From Pseudomonas sp. ML96 (lineage in GTDB: Bacteria > Pseudomonadota > Gammaproteobacteria > Pseudomonadales > Pseudomonadaceae), in the NCBI RefSeq assembly GCF_000761545.1, contig NZ_JPMY01000006.1:1-64000 (forward strand): a stretch of 64,000 bases of DNA. Direction: 5' to 3'. The notes below the pieces were generated by a model. It was given only the letters and a program-made list of their open reading frames with translations. It was not told where the DNA came from and ran no database searches. Shown here in pieces: positions 51,114-60,349 of the stretch (its first letter is position 1; every line of letters starts with the position of its first letter). A program made the translations under genes and the position numbers.

Positions 51114-52916
51114 TTACCAACTGTCCGGGAGCTCGAATTCCTTACAGGCTCTGCCGTGTGGGTGTACGGATTGAGCATCCACGATGCGCTCTAAGTACCG
51201 GTGCGCTGTGTCGCGGCTCGTCTCAAGGTCAGGAGCCTGTGAGTGGATAAGTCGCCCCCACTGGATATGTGGGCAACCGCCAGCGACCAAGGTAGCTTTG
51301 CTCTCGATTGCGCATGACATCAGCAAATCTTTGATGTCGGAGTCATCAATGAGCTCCTCGGCATCGCTCCAGAACACTATCGTCGAGTACTGCTGACTCC
51401 CGATCTGCTGGAGCTCAAGCAGGTAGCGGTATCGCTCCTGGTATTTGATCTCAGCCACGATGGCGAAGCGGCGCATCGTTTTCTTATCGTCGGCGTAGAG
51501 CCACTTCTTCTGTCGGCCGCTGATGGTTGAAGGGAAAACATTCACTGGGACAGTCCCAACGGTAGAAACGTCTGGCAGGACGGTGCAGTAGCGAATAGCA
51601 GCCTGGGTATAAAGCTCCATCCAGGCCAGTCTCTGGAGCACTGCGGAGTGTCCAAGCTCGTTGGGCGAGGCATCGATGTCGGTGGCCTGCTTAGGCACCT
51701 TGTCTGGACTCTGGCTCTCTTTCTTTCTCCGCAGCGCTCCGCTTACCCCGGTTCTTGCGACGGGTCCTCCTGTGCCCCTGCCAGGCACCACCGAGCCGGT
51801 ATATACCGGTGCAGGAGGTAGTAAGCGAGCTTTAGCGCCACTCCGGTCCTCTACTTGATCCCTGCTGTGAGGTATCACGTCGACATCGCCGAACTCCGGA
51901 AAGCGGTCATCGATTGCGGGGTCTTCGATGGAGTTGCTCGACTCACCGGTGGGCGCTCGATCAGAGAGTGTGTCTGGTGGGGTGTCGTTATGCCCTTCAA
52001 AAGCTCCACATGCCGTTTGTCCATCGGCAGGAGGCCTATCCCCTTTGGCATCGGTTTCGCGTCCGGTCAGGAGGCGCAGGCACGGTGGTGGGCACTTACA
52101 GGACAAGATCTTGGTTATCAGCTTCCTCGTGCGGCCTGGTGTTTCTATCTGCCGGTAAAGGAATGCTGTCTCAGCCTCGACATCGATCGGGGGGAGCACG
52201 CTAACGAATGCATGATTTCCGGTCGCGTTCCGAACCGCCCAGAGCAGGTGCAGGTTCTTGGCCTGCTTCATGGCGTAGGGGCTGAAAGCGAAGCGGCTCA
52301 GATAGCGTGCATCAGCGTCCCTGACTTTCTTCCGAAGCATCATCGAGCCTGTACCGTGCTCGTCCAACTTTTCCTCGTAGAAGAGGTTTCCGTGCGGATC
52401 CAGGATGCTGCCGTCGAAAAGAGCACGGGTGAAGCTATCAGAGGTTGCGTAGAAGAACCGTAGGACCTCCGCGGCGGGGATTATGAGGCTGTATGGGTCA
52501 TCACCCTGCCCAATGCCTAGGAAGTACCCGTTGAAGGCGTCATTGGCCGGCGGAGCGCCGTTCTTGCTCGCTGGGATAATGAGCTCGCCATTCTCGGTCG
52601 CCAGGCGGCGAAAGATCTTGAGATTGCTCGGCACGTAATTGAGCAGTTCGGACCCATAGCGGAGTTTGGGCTGAAACCGTTCATCTTTGGAGATGCGTCC
52701 ATCGATGAGGACTGCCTCGTGGTAAAGCAGGGGCATTTCACCCACGGGCATTTGAACGACTTTGGTCTGCGGCTTTTCCAGATTTCGCAGCTTCACTAAG
52801 AAGCGGATGTCTGTCGAAGGGTTGCCGGGGGATGAGACGTGAGGTGCGGTTGCGCCGAATGCTGCGATTCGCCAGACCCCTTCCAAGGCCAGGGATTCAT
52901 GTTGTACAGCCCCCAT
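51114..52916 (-). CDS. TnsE-like protein (candidate)
   Basis: In Tn7, TnsE steers insertion to replicating and conjugating DNA. This 600-residue protein lies directly inside the right end, reading away from it, with start ATG 52916. Resemblance is by pattern. There is an N-terminal beta-rich region and a segment IIPAAEVLRFFYATSDSFTR, comparable to Tn7 IPQLELARSLFLINSYFCR. A low-complexity acidic/basic linker (about 310-420) follows. The C-terminal part has YRYLLELQQIGSQQYSTIVF and the end HIQWGRLIHSQ ... RYLERIV, matching the order of TnsE's C-terminal domain. Identity is low, so a structure search should decide. Alternatively it is a partner of the adjacent protease. Confidence 0.55.
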   Translation of the reverse strand: MGAVQHESLALEGVWRIAAFGATAPHVSSPGNPSTDIRFLVKLRNLEKPQTKVVQMPVGEMPLLYHEAVLIDGRISKDERFQPKLRYGSELLNYVPSNLKIFRRLATENGELIIPASKNGAPPANDAFNGYFLGIGQGDDPYSLIIPAAEVLRFFYATSDSFTRALFDGSILDPHGNLFYEEKLDEHGTGSMMLRKKVRDADARYLSRFAFSPYAMKQAKNLHLLWAVRNATGNHAFVSVLPPIDVEAETAFLYRQIETPGRTRKLITKILSCKCPPPCLRLLTGRETDAKGDRPPADGQTACGAFEGHNDTPPDTLSDRAPTGESSNSIEDPAIDDRFPEFGDVDVIPHSRDQVEDRSGAKARLLPPAPVYTGSVVPGRGTGGPVARTGVSGALRRKKESQSPDKVPKQATDIDASPNELGHSAVLQRLAWMELYTQAAIRYCTVLPDVSTVGTVPVNVFPSTISGRQKKWLYADDKKTMRRFAIVAEIKYQERYRYLLELQQIGSQQYSTIVFWSDAEELIDDSDIKDLLMSCAIESKATLVAGGCPHIQWGRLIHSQAPDLETSRDTAHRYLERIVDAQSVHPHGRACKEFELPDSW

Positions 52917-52925
52917 GCACCCTCA

Positions 52926-52995
52926 CGATTTATCAACCGAACTGGCTAATTATCATTTGGGTTGGTCTTTTTATCAAATAGCGGTGGTCTTAACA
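52926..52995 (-). repeat. Transposon right end with TnsB-type binding repeats
   Basis: Read inward from 52995 the tip is TGTTAAGACCACC. TGATAA cores lie at element positions 20, 41 and 61 (plus-strand TTATCA at 52971-52976, 52950-52955 and 52930-52935), a 20-21-bp phasing typical of Tn7-family TnsB sites. The first core, TGATAAAAAGACCA, is identical to the left end at the same position. Confidence 0.85.
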
Positions 52996-53000
52996 TTTAG
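52996..53000. repeat. Target-site duplication, right copy
   Basis: TTTAG matches 3767-3771 exactly and contains the Lys76 codon of comM on the minus strand. Confidence 0.9.
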
Positions 53001-53223
53001 GCAGGTCGGCGGGGGCCAGGTTGAGAGTTATGCGTCGGGCGGGGAAATCGAACCCGGAGTTCTGGATCGCGCTGCGCACGCGGTCCTTGCTTTCCTTCAC
53101 CGCAGTTTCCGGCAGGCCGACCAGGGCCATGCCGGGCAGGCCGTTGGCCAGGTGCGCTTCGACGGTGACGCTGGGAGCCTCAACGCCCACCTGGGCGCGG
53201 CTGTGGACTATGGCCAGGGACAT
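52996..53223 (-). pseudogene. comM: comM (yifB) 5' part, first 76 codons
   Basis: It begins MSLAIVHSRAQVGVEAP, the standard ComM N-terminus, and ends ...LNLAPADLPK at the duplication. In related proteins the next residues are (D/E)GGR(F/Y)DL, which resume at 3764-3766 across the transposon. Any transcript continues into the element and meets a stop one codon later (LPKC then stop). This 76-residue piece lacks the ATPase domain and should be non-functional, so the host is probably impaired in ComM-assisted transformation. Confidence 0.93.
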
Positions 53224-53256
53224 GGATCACTCCTTGATCGCATGCCCGCCGAAGGC

Positions 53257-53517
53257 TTACTCGGCGGGTGGTTTCTGTTGCGCTTCCAGTTCCGCCAGTT
53301 TGGCTTCGAGGGCTTCCAGGCGGGCGCGGGTGCGAGCCAGTACGGCCATCTGGCTATCGAACTCCTCGCGGCTGACCAGGTCCAGCTTGCTGAAGGCACT
53401 CTGTAGCAAGGCCTTGAACTGGGTCTCGAATTCACTGCGCGGCAGCGGGCTGTCGCCGCTGAACAGACGCGAGGCGTGGCTGGCGAGGGTGTCGAGAATG
53501 GCTTTGGGCGGCAGCAT
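53257..53517 (-). CDS. ubiK: UbiK accessory factor (BMFP/YqiC family)
   Basis: The 86-residue helical protein (MLPPKAILDTLASHASRLF...) has a C-terminal coiled coil (VLARTRARLEALEAKLAELE) of the membrane-fusogenic YqiC/UbiK family. UbiK helps aerobic ubiquinone assembly together with UbiJ. The start is ATG 53517; ATG 53526 (MPA...) is also in frame. It lies immediately upstream of comM's original start on the same strand (33 bp), the normal Pseudomonas arrangement, and divergent from glnK. Confidence 0.88.
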   Translation of the reverse strand: MLPPKAILDTLASHASRLFSGDSPLPRSEFETQFKALLQSAFSKLDLVSREEFDSQMAVLARTRARLEALEAKLAELEAQQKPPAE

Positions 53518-53589
53518 GGCGGGCATTTCCGATGACAAACGGCGGCCAGTGTAGCACGCGGCTCCTGGCGCCCAGGCGGGGCGGGCAGG

Positions 53590-53606
53590 TGCACGATTTT
53601 TGATCA
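53590..53606 (+). promoter_or_regulatory. NtrC-like box, upstream site
   Basis: TGCACGATTTTTGATCA keeps the left half TGCAC and the AT-rich centre of TGCACTATTTTGGTGCA; the right half is degenerate. The centre is about 144 bp upstream of the predicted start site. Confidence 0.6.
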
Positions 53607-53622
53607 TGCTGGGCGCGAGCGG

Positions 53623-53639
53623 TGCACTAATGTTGTGCA
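53623..53639 (+). promoter_or_regulatory. NtrC-like box, strong site
   Basis: TGCACTAATGTTGTGCA is a TGCAC-N7-GTGCA palindrome, close to the NtrC consensus. The centre is about 111 bp upstream of the predicted start site, the classical enhancer distance. Confidence 0.82.
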
Positions 53640-53715
53640 ATGACCTGCCAGTCGATTTTTCGTGAAATCGCCATGGACCGGCTAAATGCATGAAAAAGTG
53701 GCCTTTTGGCATAGC

Positions 53716-53731
53716 TGGCAAGCTTTCTGCT
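53716..53731 (+). promoter_or_regulatory. Sigma-54 promoter of glnK-amtB
   Basis: TGGCAAGCTTTCTGCT has GG and GC ten bases apart (-24/-12), matching TGGCAC-N5-TTGC with one or two changes. The predicted transcript start is near 53742. Confidence 0.85.
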
Positions 53732-53744
53732 TAACACCCTGTGA

Positions 53745-54269
<525 letters not shown>

Positions 54270-54304
54270 GCCTCAGAACCCAACACGCCCCAGGAGAAAA
54301 ACAC

Positions 54305-55621
54305 ATGACTCTGCGTAAGATCGCAGGGCTAGGAGCCCTCTTGTCCCTCGTAACCCCTGGCCTGGCCATGGCTGACGAGGTTGTCCTCAACTCCGGCGAC
54401 ACCGCCTGGATGCTGACCGCCACCGCTCTGGTGCTGTTCATGACCATCCCTGGCCTGGCGCTGTTCTACAGCGGCATGGTTCGCTCCAAGAACGTTCTGT
54501 CGGTGATGATGCAGTGCTTCGCCATCACCGGTCTGATCAGCATCCTCTGGGTGGTCTACGGCTACAGCCTGGCCTTCGACACCACCGGCATGGAGAAGGG
54601 TGTTACCAACTTCAACTCCTTCGTCGGCGGTCTGAACAAGGCCTTCCTCAGTGGCCTGACCACTGACAGCCTGATCGCGGCCTTCCCGGAAAGCGTGTTC
54701 ATCACCTTCCAGATGACCTTCGCCATCATCACCCCGGCTCTGATCGTCGGTGCCTTCGCCGAGCGCATGAAGTTCTCCGCGATGCTGATCTTCATGGCCG
54801 TATGGTTCACCCTGGTCTACGCCCCGATGTGCCACATGGTCTGGTCCGGTGACGGCGCCTTCCTGTGGGATGCCGGCGTCCTCGACTTCGCTGGTGGCAC
54901 CGTGGTGCACATCAACGCCGGTATCGCTGGCCTGGTGGCGTGCATCGTGCTGGGCAAGCGCAAGGGCTACCCGACCACCCCGATGGCTCCGCACAACCTG
55001 GGCTACACCCTGGTCGGTGCCGCCATGCTGTGGATCGGCTGGTTCGGCTTCAACGCCGGCTCCGCAGTAGCCGCCAACGGCACTGCCGGTATGGCCATGC
55101 TGGTTACCCAGATCGCCACCGCCGCCGCTGCTCTGGGCTGGATGTTCGCCGAGTGGATCACCCACGGTAAGCCGAGCGCCCTGGGCATCGCCTCCGGTGT
55201 GGTTGCCGGTCTGGTCGCCATCACCCCGGCTGCTGGCACCGCCGGCCCGATGGGCGCCCTGGTCATCGGCCTGGCTTCCGGCGTGATCTGCTTCTTCTGC
55301 GCCACCAGCCTCAAGCGCAAGCTGGGCTACGACGACTCCCTGGACGCCTTCGGCGTACACGGCATCGGCGGTATCGTCGGCGCCATCCTGACCGGCGTGT
55401 TCGCCGCTCCGGCCCTGGGTGGCTTCGGCACTGTCGAGGACATCGGTGCCCAGGTGCTGGTGCAGTTCGAAGGTGTTGCAGTCACCGTCGTCTACACCGC
55501 CGTGGTGACCTTCGTCATCCTCAAGGTGCTGGACCTGGTGATGGGCCTGCGCGTCAACGAAGAAGCCGAGACCGTTGGCCTCGACCTCTCCGAGCACAAC
55601 GAGCGCGGCTACAACCTGTAA
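54305..55621 (+). CDS. amtB: Ammonium transporter AmtB
   Basis: The 438-residue trimeric inner-membrane channel for ammonium has a cleavable N-terminal signal (GLAMADEVVLN). The pore histidines are visible in FAGGTVVHINAGIAG and FGVHGIGGIVGA, and the signature is DFAGGTVVHINAG. The C-terminal tail GLRVNEEAETVGLDLSEHNE is the conserved GlnK-interacting helix. It forms an operon with glnK and is followed by a strong terminator. Confidence 0.95.
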   Translation: MTLRKIAGLGALLSLVTPGLAMADEVVLNSGDTAWMLTATALVLFMTIPGLALFYSGMVRSKNVLSVMMQCFAITGLISILWVVYGYSLAFDTTGMEKGVTNFNSFVGGLNKAFLSGLTTDSLIAAFPESVFITFQMTFAIITPALIVGAFAERMKFSAMLIFMAVWFTLVYAPMCHMVWSGDGAFLWDAGVLDFAGGTVVHINAGIAGLVACIVLGKRKGYPTTPMAPHNLGYTLVGAAMLWIGWFGFNAGSAVAANGTAGMAMLVTQIATAAAALGWMFAEWITHGKPSALGIASGVVAGLVAITPAAGTAGPMGALVIGLASGVICFFCATSLKRKLGYDDSLDAFGVHGIGGIVGAILTGVFAAPALGGFGTVEDIGAQVLVQFEGVAVTVVYTAVVTFVILKVLDLVMGLRVNEEAETVGLDLSEHNERGYNL

Positions 55622-55637
55622 GCCCTTCTGCTGTAGC

Positions 55638-55663
55638 AAACGCCCGGTCCGCCGGGCGTTTTT
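55638..55663 (+). terminator. Terminator after amtB
   Basis: AAACGCCCGG / CCGGGCGTTT stem with a 4-nt loop, then TTTC. Confidence 0.85.
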
Positions 55664-55714
55664 CTGTCTGCGCCAACGGCGGCGCAAGGTGCAACCGGTA
55701 CAACGGAGTACTCG

Positions 55715-56965
55715 ATGGAAAGCACGGCCTTGATTCCCCTGCAGTATGCGCTGGATACCTTCTATCTTCTGATCTGCGGTGCCATGGTGATGTGGATGGC
55801 AGCTGGCTTCGCCATGCTCGAGTCCGGCCTGGTACGCGCCAAGAACACTGCCGAGATCCTCACCAAGAACATCGTGCTCTACGCCCTGGCTTGCGTGATG
55901 TATCTGCTGGTCGGCTACTACCTGATGTATGGCGGCGCCCACGGTGGCGTGCTGCCCAACTTCGGCTTCCTGATCGGCAGCGAGCATGCGGTCGATGTGG
56001 TGGCTGCCGGTGGCGAGGATGCGCCGGGTTATTCCAAACGCGCCGACTTCTTCTTCCAGGTGGTGTTCACCGCCACCTGCATGTCGATCGTCTCTGGCGC
56101 GGTGGCCGAGCGCATGAAACTGTGGGCGTTCCTCGCCTTCGCGGTGGTCATGTGCGGCCTGATCTACCCGATCGAGGGCTACTGGACCTGGGGCGGCGGC
56201 TTCCTCAAGCAGCTCGGCTTCAAGGACTTCGCCGGCTCCGGCATCGTCCACCTGGCGGGTGCATCGGCGGCGCTGGCCGGCGTCATCCTGCTCGGCGCGC
56301 GCAAGGGCAAGTACGGCAGCCAGGGGCAGATCAACGCCATTCCGGGGGCCAACCTGCCGCTGGCGACGCTGGGCACGCTGATCCTCTGGTTCGGCTGGTT
56401 CGGCTTCAATGGTGGCTCGCAGCTCAGCGTCAGCAGCATCGAGGATGCCAATACGGTGGCCACGGTGTTCGTCAACACCAACCTGGCCGCATCCGGCGGC
56501 CTGTTGGCGGCGCTGGTGGTGGCGCGCGTGCTGTTCGGCAAGGCCGACCTGACCATGATCCTCAACGGCGCGCTGGCCGGCCTGGTGTCGATCACCGCCG
56601 AGCCGGCCACGCCGAGCGCCGCGCAGGCGGTGCTGATCGGCGCGGTCGGCGGTGTGCTGGTGGTGTTCAGCATCCTCATGCTGGAGCGCCTGCGCATCGA
56701 CGATCCGGTCGGTGCCATCTCGGTGCATGGCACCAGCGGCATCTGGGGGCTGCTGGCCGTGCCGCTGACCAACAGCAGCGCCAGCCTCAGCGTGCAGATG
56801 CTCGGCGCGGCCTGCATCTTCGCCTGGGTGTTCGTCGCCAGCCTGGTGATCTGGGGCGTGATCCAGCTAGTCATGGGCCTGCGCGTCAGCGAGGAGGACG
56901 AGTACGAGGGGGTCGACATTGTCGAGTGCGGCATGGAGGCCTATCCCGAGTTCACTCGCAAGTAG
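55715..56965 (+). CDS. Second ammonium transporter
   Basis: The 416-residue Amt-family channel has no cleavable signal ([19 protein letters not shown]). The paired histidines lie in [15 protein letters not shown] and [13 protein letters not shown]. Sequence between them is clearly different from the upstream AmtB, so it is an older paralogue. The C-terminus ([20 protein letters not shown]) keeps a PII-contact-like tail. It sits behind the amtB terminator with a 49-bp gap, so it may have its own promoter; no sigma-54 site is evident. Confidence 0.91.
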   Translation: MESTALIPLQYALDTFYLLICGAMVMWMAAGFAMLESGLVRAKNTAEILTKNIVLYALACVMYLLVGYYLMYGGAHGGVLPNFGFLIGSEHAVDVVAAGGEDAPGYSKRADFFFQVVFTATCMSIVSGAVAERMKLWAFLAFAVVMCGLIYPIEGYWTWGGGFLKQLGFKDFAGSGIVHLAGASAALAGVILLGARKGKYGSQGQINAIPGANLPLATLGTLILWFGWFGFNGGSQLSVSSIEDANTVATVFVNTNLAASGGLLAALVVARVLFGKADLTMILNGALAGLVSITAEPATPSAAQAVLIGAVGGVLVVFSILMLERLRIDDPVGAISVHGTSGIWGLLAVPLTNSSASLSVQMLGAACIFAWVFVASLVIWGVIQLVMGLRVSEEDEYEGVDIVECGMEAYPEFTRK

Positions 56966-56968
56966 ACC

Positions 56969-56994
56969 AAAGGGCGCCTCGGGCGCCCTTTTTC
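56969..56994 (+). terminator. Terminator after the second Amt gene
   Basis: AAAGGGCGCC / GGCGCCCTTT stem with a 3-nt loop, followed by TT. Confidence 0.83.
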
Positions 56995-57092
56995 ATCCTG
57001 CACAAAACGCGGAAAATTCCCGCTCCGGCCAGGTGAAATGGCCGGCGACAGGCTCTAAAATGCGCCGCCATCGGATGCTGCAGGTGCCTGGT

Positions 57093-57518
57093 ATGTGGCA
57101 ACAACGGCTGATCAGCCTGCGCGCACGTGCGCGCGGCTTTCACCTGGTGAGCGACGAGATAGTCGCGGCGCTGCCCGAACTGGCCGAGTGCCGGATCGGC
57201 TTGCTGCACCTGTGGCTGCAACACACATCGGCCTCGCTGACCATCAACGAGAATGCCGATGCTGCGGTGCGACGTGACTTCGAGCGCTTCTTCAACCGTC
57301 TCGTGCCCCAGGGCGAGAGCGGCTACGAGCACGACTACGAAGGTCCGGACGATCTGCCGGCGCATTTCAAGGCGAGCCTGCTCGGTTGCCAGCTGACTCT
57401 GCCGGTCACTGCAGGCCGGTTGAACCTTGGCACCTGGCAAGGCATCTATCTCGGCGAGCACCGCGACCACGGCGGTTCGCGCCGGGTGTTGGCGACCCTG
57501 CAGGGCGAGTGGTCCTGA
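57093..57518 (+). CDS. YjbQ-family (UPF0047) protein
   Basis: The 141-residue protein starts at ATG 57093 ([12 protein letters not shown]); in-frame ATG 57075 adds six residues. Diagnostic motifs are [24 protein letters not shown] (first part [18 protein letters not shown]) and [18 protein letters not shown] near the end, which carry the conserved His residues. Some relatives complement thiamin-phosphate synthase activity, but the native role is unclear. It stands alone between the amt gene and sutA. Confidence 0.9.
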   Translation: MWQQRLISLRARARGFHLVSDEIVAALPELAECRIGLLHLWLQHTSASLTINENADAAVRRDFERFFNRLVPQGESGYEHDYEGPDDLPAHFKASLLGCQLTLPVTAGRLNLGTWQGIYLGEHRDHGGSRRVLATLQGEWS

Positions 57519-57605
57519 GGGACGAAGAATTTTTCCAGCGGCATTTTTGCAATGCGTGCCGCTGGGCTATAAGTAACCTGCTTTGCGCAAGTCATGAGGT
57601 AGAAC

Positions 57606-57950
57606 ATGAGCGACGAAGAACTGGAACAGGACGATCTGGAAGGCGCCGACGAGGATGACGGCGAGGAGCTGGAAGCAGCCGATGCCGGCGATGCCGGCGA
57701 TGACGGCGAGGACGACGGCGGCAGCGATGCCGGCGAGTCTGGCGGCAGCAAGCCGGGCAAGAAAGCCAAGGCGGCCGAAGAGGTCGAGGAGCTGCCCAGC
57801 GTAGAAGCCAAGCAGAAAGAGCGCGACGCCCTGGCTCAGGCCATGGAAGAGTTCCTTTCGCGTGGTGGCAAGGTGCAGGAGATCGAGGCCAATGTGGTCG
57901 CCGACCCGCCCAAGAAGCCGGACAGCAAGTACGGCAGCCGCCCCATCTGA
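57606..57950 (+). CDS. sutA: SutA, RNA-polymerase-binding starvation regulator
   Basis: The 114-residue acidic protein (MSDEELEQDDLEGADEDDGE ...) has a disordered Asp/Glu-rich start, the conserved central helix ELPSVEAKQKERDALAQAME and the C-terminus NVVADPPKKPDSKYGSRPI. This is the pattern of SutA in P. aeruginosa, which binds RNA polymerase and aids transcription in slow growth. It is slightly longer than that homologue because of an extended acidic repeat (DAGDAGDDGEDDGGSDAG). A terminator follows. Confidence 0.92.
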   Translation: MSDEELEQDDLEGADEDDGEELEAADAGDAGDDGEDDGGSDAGESGGSKPGKKAKAAEEVEELPSVEAKQKERDALAQAMEEFLSRGGKVQEIEANVVADPPKKPDSKYGSRPI

Positions 57951-57967
57951 GGACGGTCGCCGCCATG

Positions 57968-57995
57968 AAAAAGCCCGCCAATCGGCGGGCTTTTT
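57968..57995. terminator. Terminator between sutA and the HAD gene
   Basis: AAAAAGCCCGCC / GGCGGGCTTTTT with a 4-nt loop, placed between convergent genes and usable in both directions. Confidence 0.87.
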
Positions 57996-58020
57996 CATTT
58001 CTATTACAGAGCGTCGGGGT

Positions 58021-58716
58021 TCAGCTCCAGTGCTCCAGCACACTCGGCAGCTCGGCCAGGTTGCGGATCTGCGCGTCCGGCTCGATCTCGCCGCTCCAGT
58101 CCTTGCCCAGCGGGTTGAACCAGATGGCGCGCAGGCCGGCGGCCTTAGCCCCAGCGATGTCGTCGCTCGGATGATCGCCGATATGCACCGCCTGCGCCGC
58201 CTGCATGCCGGCGCGCTGCAGGGCGGTGTTGAAGGGGTGCGGGTCGGGCTTGCCGATGCCCAGCTCCTCGGCGCACAGGGCGAAGCGGAAGTAGTCGGCC
58301 AGACCCAGGCGACGCACATCGGCGTTGCCATTGGTGATCACCCCGAGGGTGTAGCGCAGGGCCAGGCGTTCCAGGGTCGGGTGCACCTCGGGAAACAGCT
58401 GGACCTGGTGGCGGGCGCTGAGGAACACCTGGAAGCCCAGTTCGGCCAGCTCATCGGCCTCGCCGTGGGCATAGCCGGCATCCTCCAGGGCGTGGAACAG
58501 GATGCGCCGGCGCAGCTCGCTGAGGCGATGCTTGAGACCGGGGTCGGCATCCAGCAGGCGTGTGCGGATCGCCCACAGGTGCTCGATCGGCACCGGGCCC
58601 AGGCGCGGCGCCTCACTGGCCAGCCACTCGCGCAGGGCGGCTTCGGCGCCGTGCATCACCGGCGCCACGTCCCACAGGGTGTCGTCGAGGTCGAAGGTGA
58701 TCAGGCGGATGCTCAT
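58021..58716 (-). CDS. HAD-family hydrolase (YigB-like)
   Basis: The 231-residue phosphatase of the haloacid dehalogenase superfamily has nucleophile Asp in [13 protein letters not shown], Thr in [10 protein letters not shown], Lys near [12 protein letters not shown], and the acidic pair in [18 protein letters not shown]. YigB relatives hydrolyse FMN or sugar phosphates. Its start overlaps the xerC stop by four bases, so it belongs to the dapF-DUF484-xerC-HAD operon, a standard Pseudomonas arrangement. Confidence 0.9.
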   Translation of the reverse strand: MSIRLITFDLDDTLWDVAPVMHGAEAALREWLASEAPRLGPVPIEHLWAIRTRLLDADPGLKHRLSELRRRILFHALEDAGYAHGEADELAELGFQVFLSARHQVQLFPEVHPTLERLALRYTLGVITNGNADVRRLGLADYFRFALCAEELGIGKPDPHPFNTALQRAGMQAAQAVHIGDHPSDDIAGAKAAGLRAIWFNPLGKDWSGEIEPDAQIRNLAELPSVLEHWS

Positions 58717-59609
58717 GGGGTCTCGCTCTTGCGCTTGGCGCGCGGGTGGGCGCCGTCGTACACCTTGGCCAGGTGCTGGAAGTCCAGGTGGGTATAGATC
58801 TGCGTGGTGGCGATATCGGCGTGGCCGAGCAGCTCCTGCACGGCGCGCAGGTCCTGCGACGACTCCAGCATATGGCTGGCGAAGCTGTGCCTGAGCATGT
58901 GCGGGTGCAGGTGCTGGCCCAGCTCGCGTACGCCGGCCTCGCGCACCCGCAGCTGGATCGCGCGTGGGGTCAGGCGCTTGCCCTGGCGGCTGACGAATAC
59001 GGCGCCGTCCTGCGGATTGGTCAGCGCACGTAGTGGTAGCCAGGCGTCCATCGCCTCGCGGGCCTTGCGTCCGACCGGCAGCTCGCGGGCCTTGTTGCCC
59101 TTGCCGCGCACGCGCACCAGCCCGGCGGGCAGGTCGAGACCATCGAGGTCGAGGCCGACCAGCTCGGACAGGCGCAGGCCGGAGGAATAGAACAGTTCGA
59201 GCATGGCCTGGTCGCGGCGGGCGATAAAGTCGTCCTCGATGGCGCCGTCGAGCAGCTGCGCCGTGCGGTCGGCGTCCAGCGCGCGTGGCAGGCGGCGCTC
59301 GCCCTTGGGCGCGGACAATCCGCCCGCCGGGTCATGCCGGCACAGGCCTTCACGGCCGAGGTACTGGTACAGGCCACGCACCGCCGAGAGCAGGCGCGCC
59401 AGCGAGCGACTGGACTGCCCCTGGCCGTGCAGGCGCGCGACCATGGCGCGCAGGCTACGGGTATCCAGAGCGTCCCAACTGGCCACGCCGTGCTTCTCGC
59501 ACAGGGCGAGCACTTTTAGCAGGTCGCGGCGGTAGCCGTCGAGGGTGTGCACGGAGACCTGGCGCTCGCGGCGCAGGTGATCGAGAAAGGCGTCGAGGCT
59601 GCTCTGCAT
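58713..59609 (-). CDS. xerC: Tyrosine recombinase XerC
   Basis: The 298-residue recombinase resolves chromosome dimers at dif with XerD. The catalytic residues are Arg in [13 protein letters not shown], Lys in [11 protein letters not shown], His-x-x-Arg in [14 protein letters not shown], His in [13 protein letters not shown] and the nucleophile Tyr in the same IYTHLDF motif. It sits in the dapF-DUF484-xerC-HAD operon (called sss in P. aeruginosa). It is chromosomal and not part of the transposon. Confidence 0.94.
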   Translation of the reverse strand: MQSSLDAFLDHLRRERQVSVHTLDGYRRDLLKVLALCEKHGVASWDALDTRSLRAMVARLHGQGQSSRSLARLLSAVRGLYQYLGREGLCRHDPAGGLSAPKGERRLPRALDADRTAQLLDGAIEDDFIARRDQAMLELFYSSGLRLSELVGLDLDGLDLPAGLVRVRGKGNKARELPVGRKAREAMDAWLPLRALTNPQDGAVFVSRQGKRLTPRAIQLRVREAGVRELGQHLHPHMLRHSFASHMLESSQDLRAVQELLGHADIATTQIYTHLDFQHLAKVYDGAHPRAKRKSETP

Positions 59610-59653
59610 GGCGACTCCGGCAGGCGACGGGGTGGGCCGCGAGCGGCCCGGAA

Positions 59654-60349
59654 TCAGCGTACCGAGCGCAGGGGCGCGGCGAAGCGCGGCAGCACGCGGG
59701 CCAGTACTTCGGCGACGTAGCCGAGGAACAGGGTGCCGAGGCTGCTCTTGTAGTGCTGCGGGTCCGGGCTGCCGATGGCGAGTACGCCGTGCAGGCCCTG
59801 GTGGCTGAGGCTGACCACGGCGGCCGAGCCGACCTTGGCGAACTCGTCCGCGCCGAAGAGGAATTCCAGCTCGTTGGGGCGCAGCACGCCGCAGGTGGTC
59901 TTACCGCCGCCGAGCAGGCCGCCGATGGCCTGGTGGGCCTCGGCCGAGCTGACCGAGCGGCCGACGCCGAGCGGCGTTTCGCTGAACAGGATCAGGCTGA
60001 CGAAGGGCACCTGGAACTCGTGGCGCAGGCTGTCTTCCACCGCGCCGATGACCTCTTCCAGACTGGTGGCATCGAGCAGGTCGAGCACCAGGCGGCGGGT
60101 CTTGTCGAACAGACGATCGTTGTCGCGGGCCACGTCCATCAGCTGCGACAGGCGATGGCGCATCTCGATGTTGCGCTCGCGCAGCAGTTTGACCTGGCGC
60201 TCCACCAGCGACACGGCTTCGCCGGGCTGATGCGGGATGCGCAGCTCTGGGATCAGCTCGTCATGGTCGACGAAGAATTCCGGGTGCTGCCGCAGGTAGG
60301 CGGCGACGCTCTCGGAGTCGAGTTGCACGAGCTGATCCTGATCACTCAT
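59654..60349 (-). CDS. DUF484-family protein
   Basis: The 231-residue protein ([20 protein letters not shown]) is of the conserved DUF484 family, which has a GAF-like fold and lies between dapF and xerC in most gammaproteobacteria. The N-terminal helical part [20 protein letters not shown] is characteristic, and a GAF-like region follows ([15 protein letters not shown]). It overlaps dapF by four bases. Function is unknown. Confidence 0.9.
   Translation of the reverse strand: MSDQDQLVQLDSESVAAYLRQHPEFFVDHDELIPELRIPHQPGEAVSLVERQVKLLRERNIEMRHRLSQLMDVARDNDRLFDKTRRLVLDLLDATSLEEVIGAVEDSLRHEFQVPFVSLILFSETPLGVGRSVSSAEAHQAIGGLLGGGKTTCGVLRPNELEFLFGADEFAKVGSAAVVSLSHQGLHGVLAIGSPDPQHYKSSLGTLFLGYVAEVLARVLPRFAAPLRSVR

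Larger units (their letters stand above)
3772..52995. mobile_element. Tn7-like transposon inserted in comM
   Basis: The 49,224-bp element is defined by three independent signs. comM is split exactly at both borders with reading frames that rejoin. A 5-bp duplication TTTAG flanks it. The two ends share a 14-bp identical block TGATAAAAAGACCA at the same distance (positions 20-33) from each tip. The left end carries tnsA, tnsB, tnsC and tniQ reading inward; a TnsE-like gene lies at the right end. comM is a known attachment site for Tn7-like elements, including the Tn6022/AbaR group of Acinetobacter. Unlike those islands, no antibiotic or metal resistance genes are visible; cargo is metabolic, SOS-related and defence-like. 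Confidence 0.93.

Noticed and set aside
3772..52995. CRISPR-associated Tn7 (CAST) element
   Set aside because: No Cas proteins, crRNA array or second TniQ are seen; only tnsA, tnsB, tnsC, tniQ and a possible tnsE.
3772..52995. Resistance island of the AbaR type
   Set aside because: The site and transposition genes are alike, but no antibiotic, mercury, arsenic or heavy-metal genes appear in the cargo.
54329..56728. 799-residue open frame on the minus strand
   Set aside because: It lies antisense to amtB and the second amt gene and consists of low-complexity His/Asp/Gly-rich sequence caused by GC-rich codon bias.
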